A DNA stretch of 48,498 nt from Pseudomonas sp. GL-B-19. Lineage in GTDB: Bacteria > Pseudomonadota > Gammaproteobacteria > Pseudomonadales > Pseudomonadaceae. A program made the position numbers and the translations under genes. The notes beneath the pieces are model-generated. The model was not told the origin of the DNA and searched no databases. It was given only the letters and a program-made list of their open reading frames with translations. This document shows, piece after piece, positions 42,253-48,498 of this stretch. The DNA is taken from NCBI RefSeq assembly GCF_019956415.1, contig NZ_JAHBDK010000041.1, positions 1 to 48,498 on the forward strand, in the 5' to 3' direction. Numbering within the stretch: the first letter of the stretch is position 1; every line of letters begins with the position of its first letter.

Positions 42253-43770
42253 ATGCCGCGACTTTCCACCCCCCTTCCGCTGCCCCGCCATACCGGTGGG
42301 ATAACCTTGCAACGGACCAAGTGCTCGACTGGGTTCGCCATGGCGGCAGCCCTTGTCACTTCGATCGCCCTCGCCCTTTCCGGTTGCTCCACGCCGGTCG
42401 TCAAGCCATCGCTCGACGTACCGAGCCACTTTGCCGCGAGTACGGCCTCCGAGATGGAGCCCGAGGCAGCTTGGTGGGAGGTCTACCACGACCCGTTGCT
42501 GACGGATCTGGTGCGCCGAGCCGCGCGTGAGAACCGCGACGTCAAGATTGCCGCCGAACGCTTGCGTGCAGCGCGAGCCGGAGAAACGGTCAGCCAGTCC
42601 TGGCTGCTCCCGAGCGTCGGCGCATCCGTCTCCGGCAGCGACCGCAGCAGCGGCTTCAACTCGGCCGTAAAACAGGGCTATCCGGATATCAAGACCGCCA
42701 GTGTGGGTCTGGACGTCTCGTGGGAACTCGATCTGAGCGGCCGTCTGCGAGCCGGCGCGGCGGCGGCAGACGCCGATGCGCTAGCCGCGGAACACAGCAT
42801 GCGAGGAGTACGCCTGCTGGTGATGAGCGATGTCGTCAGCAACTATTTCACACTGGTCGGTGCACAACGCCAGGTCGCGACGCTACGCGCAATCTCGGCG
42901 ATGCAGGATGAAACGCTGCGCTTGGTTACCGCGCGTCAACAGGTGGGGCTGGCATCCGCATTCGACGTCGAACGCGCACAAACCGACGCCTTGTCGGCGC
43001 GGGCGCAGATTCCGCCGCTGGAAACCCAAGTGGCGGTGGCACGCCACCGTATCGCGGTGCTGATCGCCGACCAGTCTTTCAACACCACAAACATCCAGCC
43101 TCCGAGCGCAGACTTGGCCGACGTACCCCAGGCCAAGCCCGGGCAGCCCGCCGAGTTGCTGCAACGCCGACCTGACGTACTGGTGCTGATGGCACAGCTC
43201 GACGCCGCCAATGCACGTCGCCAGCAAGCGAAAGCTGAGTGGTTCCCGCAACTCTTCCTCGGCGCGTCCTTTGGCCGCCAGGGCCTGAGCCTGAACGGTG
43301 CCGATCTTGGCGTTGCGCGCTTCACTAACGTCGCGGGCCTGCTGGCGATGCCGCTCTTCAATGCTGGGCGCACGCAAGCGATCAACGAAGCGGCTGAAAG
43401 TGCTCAACAAGAGGCTCTGCTGCGCGCCGAAGACGGCATCGTGCGGGCGCTCGAGGATGTGGAAAACGCCCTCGTCACGCTTGCGCAGGAACGCCGCCGT
43501 TCCGGGTCGCTGCAATTGGCCGCCGCGTCTGCGGAGACGGCACAGAATCGCGCTCAATCGCTCTATAACCGCGGGCAGATCGACCTGTTGCCTCTGCTGG
43601 ATTCGCAGCGCGCGCGTCTGACTGCACGCCTGAGTGCCAACGAAAGCAACACCCGACTGCTGCTCGACAGCGTGCAGCTTTACAAAGCACTGGGCGGGGG
43701 CTGGCAGGTGTTCGAACAACCCGCCAACTCAACCGCCTCCGCTAAAACCGACCGGCCACCACTTTCCTAA
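42253..43770 (+). CDS. RND-pump outer-membrane factor lipoprotein (OprM/NodT type)
   Basis: A 505-residue TolC-like channel. The N-terminus carries a lipoprotein signal, MAAALVTSIALALSGC, with the lipid-bearing Cys at residue 45 from the chosen start. It continues with helices typical of the OEP repeats (ENRDVKIAAERLRAARAGETVSQSWLLPSVGASVSG, LLQRRPDVLVLMAQLDAANARRQQAKAEWFPQLFLG, IDLLPLLDSQRARLTARL). The ORF is open to 42130, which would put 84 residues before the lipobox, too many for a signal. The ATG at 42253 or a TTG near 42310 is more natural; I choose 42253 with moderate confidence. The gene is first of the three pump genes, an order less usual than adaptor-permease-channel. Confidence 0.85.
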   Translation: MPRLSTPLPLPRHTGGITLQRTKCSTGFAMAAALVTSIALALSGCSTPVVKPSLDVPSHFAASTASEMEPEAAWWEVYHDPLLTDLVRRAARENRDVKIAAERLRAARAGETVSQSWLLPSVGASVSGSDRSSGFNSAVKQGYPDIKTASVGLDVSWELDLSGRLRAGAAAADADALAAEHSMRGVRLLVMSDVVSNYFTLVGAQRQVATLRAISAMQDETLRLVTARQQVGLASAFDVERAQTDALSARAQIPPLETQVAVARHRIAVLIADQSFNTTNIQPPSADLADVPQAKPGQPAELLQRRPDVLVLMAQLDAANARRQQAKAEWFPQLFLGASFGRQGLSLNGADLGVARFTNVAGLLAMPLFNAGRTQAINEAAESAQQEALLRAEDGIVRALEDVENALVTLAQERRRSGSLQLAAASAETAQNRAQSLYNRGQIDLLPLLDSQRARLTARLSANESNTRLLLDSVQLYKALGGGWQVFEQPANSTASAKTDRPPLS

Positions 43771-43800
43771 GTATTTGTCGTTTTCCAAAGAGGAACCGTC

Positions 43801-44913
43801 TTGAAGAATTCCCTTACTGCGGCCGGCGCCTTGGCCGTCGCCGTGATGCTTTGCGCGTGCAGCCCGGACCAGCCGTCCGTGCCGGCCCCCAGAGCGGTAC
43901 GTACCGTTGAAATCAACTACGACAATGCCCGCGACGTCAGTCGCTACGTGGGCACCGTGCAGTCGCGGCACGAAGTCGAGCAGTCCTTTCGGGTGGGCGG
44001 CAAGGTTGCCCAGCGCAAAGTTGATGTAGGTCAGACGGTGCACGAAGGCGACATACTGGCTGTGCTGGACGACAGCGACTACCGTCTCGCGGAGGAAGCG
44101 TCGCAACAGCAGTGGGCTGCTGCCGTGGAGCAGACGCGTCAGGCGGAATCGGATCGCCAACGCCTGACGGCCCTGAAGGCTGATGGCTCAGTCAGCGCGG
44201 CCGACGATGAGCGTGCGCATACCAATGCCCAGACCACGCGTGCGACCGCCGAGGCCGAGGCGCGAAAACTTGAGCTCGCACGCAACCGGCTCAAGTACAC
44301 CATACTGCGCGCCTCCCGTAGCGGCGTGGTCACGGCGGTACGCATCGAAGCGGGACAGGTCGTGGCGGAGGGTCAGCCAGTGATCTCGGTTGCGAATCCG
44401 GACGAATCCGAGATCGTCATCGATGTGCCCGAGGATCAGCTGTCCACCTTCAAGGAGGCGCGTTTCAAAGCCTCGCTGGCCAGTGCGCCGAACGAGACCT
44501 TCGATGTCACCCTGCGCGAGCTGTCGCCGCAGGCTGCAACGCAGACGCGCACCTATCGCGCCCGGCTCAAGCCGGTGCAGGCGCTGCCGCTCGGCGCCAC
44601 TGCCACGGTTATGGCCGAGCGCGAGATGACCAGTGTCTCGGTGGCAGCAGTGCCAGCGACGGCACTGACGCAAACCGGCGGCCAGCCGGCGCTGTGGGTG
44701 GTCACGCCCGAGGGCAAGAATCCGGTGGGCACTGTCGAACTGGTGCCTGTGGCGGTATTGGGCTATCGCAACGATGAGGTGCTCGTCTCCGGGCCGCAGG
44801 CCGGAGTATTGGTCGTCACCGCCGGGGTGCAGAAGATGGCATCCGGACTGAAGGTCGCGCTTCCCGGCACGGCGATTGTTGATGCGAACGCCACGCAGCA
44901 GGCCGCCCGATGA
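43801..44913 (+). CDS. RND efflux periplasmic adaptor lipoprotein
   Basis: A 370-residue adaptor of the AcrA/MexA group. The signal ends VMLCAC, giving a lipidated cysteine near residue 18-20. Next come a lipoyl-type half (YVGTVQSRHEVEQSFRVGGKVAQRKVDVGQTVHEGDILAVLDDSDY region), a short coiled-coil (about 95-150), the second lipoyl half (LRASRSGVVTAVRIEAGQVVAEGQ) and the beta-barrel. The start is TTG with AGAGGA ahead and MKNSLTAAG as first residues. It overlaps the permease gene by ATGA at its end. It ties the inner-membrane pump to the outer-membrane factor. Confidence 0.92.
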   Translation: MKNSLTAAGALAVAVMLCACSPDQPSVPAPRAVRTVEINYDNARDVSRYVGTVQSRHEVEQSFRVGGKVAQRKVDVGQTVHEGDILAVLDDSDYRLAEEASQQQWAAAVEQTRQAESDRQRLTALKADGSVSAADDERAHTNAQTTRATAEAEARKLELARNRLKYTILRASRSGVVTAVRIEAGQVVAEGQPVISVANPDESEIVIDVPEDQLSTFKEARFKASLASAPNETFDVTLRELSPQAATQTRTYRARLKPVQALPLGATATVMAEREMTSVSVAAVPATALTQTGGQPALWVVTPEGKNPVGTVELVPVAVLGYRNDEVLVSGPQAGVLVVTAGVQKMASGLKVALPGTAIVDANATQQAAR

Positions 44914-47900
44914 ACAATCTCAACCTCACCGACTGGGCGCTGCGCCATCGCGCCATCGTTCTGTTCATGCTCCTCATTGTCGCGGCGGCCGGCGCGTTCA
45001 GCTTCACCCGCCTCGGTCAGCTCGAAGATCCGAATTTTTCCGTGCCCTCCATGACCGCCATGGTCATCTGGCCGGGCGCCACTGCCCAGCAGTTGCAGGA
45101 CCAGGTCCTCAACCGCATGGAGAAAAAATTCGAGCAGATCGACAACTTCGAGAAGGTGGTCACTTACGCGCGGCAAGGCTACGCGGGCATGACGCTCACC
45201 GTGCGCGGCGGAACCTCCAAGGCTGACCAGCGCGAGGCTTGGTACCAGGCGCGCAAGAAACTCAACGACCTGAGCCTGGAGATGCCTGACGGCGTGATCG
45301 GCCCGATCCTGAACGACGAGTACGGCGACGTGTATGGCCTGATGTACGCGGTCAAGGGCGACGGTGTCGGCCACGCCGACCTGTCGGACGCGGCCGAAGA
45401 CATCAAGCGCCAGATGCTGAAGGTGCCGATGGTCAAGAAGATCGATCTTATCGGCAAGCAGGCCAAGCGTATCTACGTCGAGTTCTCGCACGAGCGCCTG
45501 GCAGCACTGGGCATTACACCACTGGCCATCGCCGAAAGCCTCAAGAGCCAGAACGCGATGTTGCCCGCAGGCCAGATTGACACCCGTGGCGACCGCGTCA
45601 TGGTGCGCGTGAGTGGCCAATTCGCCAGCGAAGAGGCTATCCGCAATGTCCCCATCTCCGCGGGCGGCCGGCTGATCAAGCTCGGCGACATCGCGACCGT
45701 TACACGTGGCTTCGAAGATCCGCCGACCTACACGGTCCGCCACAACGGCCAACCAGTGCTGATGCTCGGTATCACAATGACCAGCGATGGCAACATCGTG
45801 GACCTTGGCAAGGCGATGGACACGGCAGTCGCCAAGATCCAGTCAGAACTTCCGCACGGCGTGGAGCTGGAGCTGGTGGCTGACCAGCCAACCACGGTGA
45901 AAGATGCAATCCTGGACTTCGGGCGAGCACTGGCCGAGGCGCTGATCATCGTGATCGCTGTAAGTCTGGCCAGCCTGGGCTGGCGCGCCGGCCTCGTGGT
46001 CGCAGCCACGGTGCCGCTGGTGCTGGGCGGCGTGGCGTTGGTGATGCTGGCGATGGGCTGGAACCTCGAGCGCATCTCGCTCGGCTCATTGATTATCGCG
46101 TTGGGACTGCTGGTGGATGACGCCATCATCGCCATCGAGATGATGGTGGCGAAGATGGAAACCGGCATGGACCGCGTGAAAGCGGCCGCCTTCTCCTATC
46201 AGTCCACCGCCATGCCGCGCCTGACCGGCGCACTCATCACCGTCGTGGGCTTTCTGCCGATCGGCCTCTCGAAGTCCACCACCGGCGAGTACGCAGGCGG
46301 CATTTTCTGGATCGTCGGTGCCGCAGTGCTGTTCTCGTGGATCTGCTCCGGCATCTTCACGCCGTACCTGGCGGTCAAGATGCTGCCCAACGACTTGGGC
46401 AAGCACCAGCACGGTGGTCAGCACGACACAAAGTTCTACCGCAACCTACGCCGCCTGATCGACGCCGCCATCGAGCACCGCTGGATGGTCATAGGTGCGA
46501 CGGTTGGCGCACTGGTGCTTGCCCTCGCTTGCATCAAGTTGGTGCCGCAGCAATTCTTCCCCAACAGTTCGCGCCCTGAGCTGGTCATTGACTTGCGCGT
46601 CAAGGAAGGCGCCTCGTTCGCCGCAACGACCGAGCAGGTTAAGCACATGGAGGAAATCCTGGCGAAGGACGAGGACGTGCGTTTCTATACTGCCTACACC
46701 GGCGCCGGCGCGCCGCGCTTCTATCTCTCGCTCAACCCCGAACTGCCGAATCCGGGATTTGCCCAATTCGTTGTGATGACCAAGGACCTGGATGCACGCG
46801 AGCGGGTACGTGCGCGGCTGGTGACCTCGGCCGACCAACAATTCCCACAGGCATGGGTGCGCGTGACCCGGCTCGAGTTGGGGCCACCTGTCGGCTACCC
46901 GGTGCAGTTCCGCGTGGTAGGCCCCGATACCCAGGTGGTGCGCAAGATCGCCCGCGACGTGGAGAAGGTAGTTGCGTCCAACCCGAAGGTGCGCGACCTC
47001 CAGCTCGACTGGAACGACCCGGTGCGCACGATGAAGGTGGAGCTCGATCAGGACAAGGCGAGCGCGCTTGGCCTCACGCCGGCCGACGTGTCGCTGGCGA
47101 CCCAGACCGTGATGAACGGCGCAACCCTGTCGCAACTGCGGGAGCGCGAGGATCTGATCGACATCGTAGCCCGTGCCGTACCGGAGGAACGCTTGAACCT
47201 CGACACACTGAAAAACATCAACCTTTACACACGCCAGGGCACGGTGGTGCCGCTGTCGCAAGTCGCACAGGTGCGCTCTGAACTGGAAGAGCCGGTACTG
47301 TGGCGCCGTAACCGCGACATGGCGATCACTGTGCGTGCCGACGTGAAGGATGGAGAGCAAGGTGTATCGGTGACGCAGGAAATCCAGCCATTGCTTAAGG
47401 ACATCGAAGCCAAGCTGCCGACCGGTTACCGCATCGATGTGGGTGGAGCGGTTGAGGAAAGCGACAAGGCCAACAAGGCGCTACTCGCGGTGGCACCGCT
47501 GATGCTGATCACCATCCTGCTGTTACTCATGCTGCAATTGCAGAACTTTTCCCGCATGTGGATGGTGCTGCTAACCGCACCGCTGGGCCTGATCGGTGTG
47601 GTGCCCGCACTTCTGGTGTTTCAATCGCCGCTGGGCTTCGTCGCGATCCTGGGCATCATCGCTCTGGGTGGCATGATCATGCGAAACGCGGTGATCCTGA
47701 TCGATCAGGTACAAATCGAAATCGCCGAGGGGCGTGACCCGTGGAATGCTGTGCTGGATGCCGCCATTCACCGAGCGCGACCGGTAATGCTGACGGCACT
47801 GGCCACCGTGCTCGCAATGGTCCCGCTCACACGTAGCGTCTTTTGGGGGCCGATGGCGATCGCGATCATGGGTGGCCTCACTGTGGCGACGCTGCTGACG

Positions 47901-48005
47901 ATTTTCTTCGTCCCGGCGTTGTACGCCGCATGGTTCAAGGTGGGTCGCCAGACGGCCGCGGATACCCAACAGGTACGGGGAAACACTGCGCTTGCTTCCA
48001 AGTGA
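44910..48005 (+). CDS. RND efflux transporter permease
   Basis: A 1031-residue inner-membrane drug/proton antiporter of the AcrB-like (HAE-1) superfamily. First helix near residues 14-34, periplasmic porter domain with WPGATAQQLQDQVLNRMEKK, the TM4 acidic pair in LGLLVDDAIIAIEMM (proton relay), then the second half repeating the pattern from about residue 530 with GGMIMRNAVILIDQVQ in the fourth-helix equivalent. ATGA overlap with the adaptor gene gives coupled translation. Exported substrates cannot be predicted. This trio differs from the DHA2-type pump at 15557-19654. Confidence 0.95.
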   Translation: MNNLNLTDWALRHRAIVLFMLLIVAAAGAFSFTRLGQLEDPNFSVPSMTAMVIWPGATAQQLQDQVLNRMEKKFEQIDNFEKVVTYARQGYAGMTLTVRGGTSKADQREAWYQARKKLNDLSLEMPDGVIGPILNDEYGDVYGLMYAVKGDGVGHADLSDAAEDIKRQMLKVPMVKKIDLIGKQAKRIYVEFSHERLAALGITPLAIAESLKSQNAMLPAGQIDTRGDRVMVRVSGQFASEEAIRNVPISAGGRLIKLGDIATVTRGFEDPPTYTVRHNGQPVLMLGITMTSDGNIVDLGKAMDTAVAKIQSELPHGVELELVADQPTTVKDAILDFGRALAEALIIVIAVSLASLGWRAGLVVAATVPLVLGGVALVMLAMGWNLERISLGSLIIALGLLVDDAIIAIEMMVAKMETGMDRVKAAAFSYQSTAMPRLTGALITVVGFLPIGLSKSTTGEYAGGIFWIVGAAVLFSWICSGIFTPYLAVKMLPNDLGKHQHGGQHDTKFYRNLRRLIDAAIEHRWMVIGATVGALVLALACIKLVPQQFFPNSSRPELVIDLRVKEGASFAATTEQVKHMEEILAKDEDVRFYTAYTGAGAPRFYLSLNPELPNPGFAQFVVMTKDLDARERVRARLVTSADQQFPQAWVRVTRLELGPPVGYPVQFRVVGPDTQVVRKIARDVEKVVASNPKVRDLQLDWNDPVRTMKVELDQDKASALGLTPADVSLATQTVMNGATLSQLREREDLIDIVARAVPEERLNLDTLKNINLYTRQGTVVPLSQVAQVRSELEEPVLWRRNRDMAITVRADVKDGEQGVSVTQEIQPLLKDIEAKLPTGYRIDVGGAVEESDKANKALLAVAPLMLITILLLLMLQLQNFSRMWMVLLTAPLGLIGVVPALLVFQSPLGFVAILGIIALGGMIMRNAVILIDQVQIEIAEGRDPWNAVLDAAIHRARPVMLTALATVLAMVPLTRSVFWGPMAIAIMGGLTVATLLTIFFVPALYAAWFKVGRQTAADTQQVRGNTALASK

Positions 48006-48087
48006 TGAGTGCCGTGACCTTTGCCCCCCCGACCTCACCGCTATTAGAGAGGTTTGTGAAGCGCCGTTTCTGAAAACAACCCAGGTC

Positions 48088-48133
48088 AGCCGTGAGGTAC
48101 TGCGAACGTTACTGTCGTTCGCTCCTCGCGGCT
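48088..48133 (+). terminator. Long imperfect hairpin after the RND operon
   Basis: AGCCGTGAGG (48088-48097) pairs with CCTCGCGGCT (48124-48133) with one wobble, and GCGAACG (48102-48108) with CGTTCGC (48116-48122) perfectly. A TACT/T internal bulge separates the two stems. It starts 83 nt beyond the permease stop. There is no T-run, so it may be a structure-dependent terminator or mRNA-stabilising element. Confidence 0.45.
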
Positions 48134-48180
48134 CACAGGAAAGACTGGCCATAAATAGCTGCTGACGACAGACTGATATC

Positions 48181-48366
48181 GGCCGATTCTGTTGAAAAAG
48201 TCGGCCATGGTTTGCGCATCAGAAAAGTACGCGTCCGAGATTGAAATCTTTACTTTTGGCAGAGGCTTCCTGACTCGGATTTCACGTAGCAGCGTGCAGA
48301 AAAGGCGTTTTCACCAGTCAATGATCAGGCAGTTTGGGCAGACCGCCTTTTTCAACAGAATCGGCC
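48181..48366. repeat. 186-bp segment bounded by perfect 20-bp inverted repeats
   Basis: GGCCGATTCTGTTGAAAAAG at 48181-48200 is exactly inverted at 48347-48366. The arm text (CTGTTGAAAAAGTC type) resembles insertion-sequence ends in pseudomonads. The interior has no convincing gene; an ORF of 76 codons from 48192 reads through the arms and looks incidental. It could be a MITE-like remnant, or the left end of the IS next to it with one arm being an internal copy. Confidence 0.75.
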
Positions 48367-48445
48367 AAAAGCGGCCCAGAGTGTGTAAAAACGCATTCGC
48401 GAACCCTTGCTATGATTTCTGAGGATTTCATCGCAGGGATCGCCC

Positions 48446-48498
48446 ATGAAGCGCTTTATCCAAGGTGAACATCGAGGCCAAGGCACCTTACTTCCCGA
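48446..48498 (+). CDS. IS1182-family transposase, N-terminal fragment
   Basis: Seventeen codons are present: MKRFIQGEHRGQGTLLP, cut by the window end. This opening (MKRFI-GE-R-Q-TLLPE) is the start I recall for IS1182-family transposases, which continue with a statement such as LDDYV and a DDE catalytic domain. CAGGGA stands eight bases before the ATG. Completeness cannot be judged. Confidence 0.78.
   Translation, partial: MKRFIQGEHRGQGTLLP

Larger units (their letters stand above)
48181..48498 (+). mobile_element. Left part of an IS1182-type insertion sequence (runs off the window)
   Basis: The first codons of an IS1182-family transposase start at 48446 and continue past the window end. 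The 20-bp repeats just before it may hold the left terminal inverted repeat. Which copy is the true end, and where the element stops, cannot be seen here. Nothing else gene-like is in 48006-48445. Confidence 0.65.

Noticed and set aside
48192..48422. 76-codon ORF across the inverted repeats before the transposase
   Set aside because: It reads through both repeat arms and has no family look; probably incidental to the IS end.
1..48498. CRISPR array, tRNA or rRNA genes
   Set aside because: No regularly spaced direct repeats and no tRNA or rRNA signature were noticed on either strand. The repeats present are REPINs and IS-type ends. A covariance-model scan would settle the tRNA question.

Overview
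This window reads as chromosomal DNA of a fluorescent-group Pseudomonas. The signs are high-GC coding with typical pseudomonad families (DUF2790, DUF6124, VasX-type T6SS effector, EmrAB-type and RND efflux) and three copies of the 'GTGGGAGCGAGCCTGCTCGCGA' class of REP doublets (REPINs) that litter this group. The start is ordinary chromosome. The right edge runs into an IS1182-type insertion sequence.

Layout, left to right. (1) 219-4795, minus strand: an Ldh/DpkA-family imino-acid reductase, an NCS1 purine/cytosine-type permease and a secreted or lipid-anchored amidohydrolase, with REPINs after the reductase and after the amidohydrolase. (2) 4973-11727, minus strand: a tightly overlapping type VI secretion operon of VgrG spike, DUF4123 adaptor, VasX/BTH_I2691-type membrane-active effector, a DUF6708-like membrane protein and a small membrane protein. 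The last two are the immunity candidates. (3) 11985-13509: a LuxR-type regulator and a small secreted DUF2790 protein. (4) 13561-20505: a LysR regulator, then an aldo/keto reductase that ends an operon encoding a complete EmrAB-OMF efflux pump, with a divergent TetR regulator. A strong intrinsic terminator follows the reductase. (5) 20514-26800: a Mug-type DNA glycosylase, then a glutamine-synthetase-like ligase, aldehyde dehydrogenase, iron alcohol dehydrogenase and APC permease. This looks like a gamma-glutamylation route for an amine or amino alcohol. (6) 27002-28207: small genes of unknown function in lower-GC DNA.

(7) 28333-38367 is the most interesting block. It is a catabolic cluster for an unidentified hydrophobic aromatic-type compound: FadL/TodX-type outer-membrane channel, acyl-CoA synthetase, FAH-family hydrolase, type I extradiol dioxygenase with all metal ligands, TetR regulator, Old-Yellow-Enzyme-type reductase, a second TetR regulator and an MhpA-like flavin hydroxylase. 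The divergent promoters between the first TetR gene and the OYE gene each carry the same palindrome (TGAACA..TGTTCA) lodged between the -35 and -10 hexamers, which is a textbook repression layout. A different palindrome (CAATATTGA..TCAATATTG) lies in front of the hydroxylase-TetR operon.

(8) 38818-48005: a very large winged-helix/AAA ATPase regulator, a 71-residue protein and a full RND tripartite pump (outer-membrane factor, adaptor, permease). The window ends with a 46-nt hairpin, a 186-bp segment bounded by perfect 20-bp inverted repeats, and the first 17 codons of an IS1182-family transposase.

No rRNA, tRNA or CRISPR array was seen. Functions come from reading translated sequence and recalled family features. 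No database search was possible.
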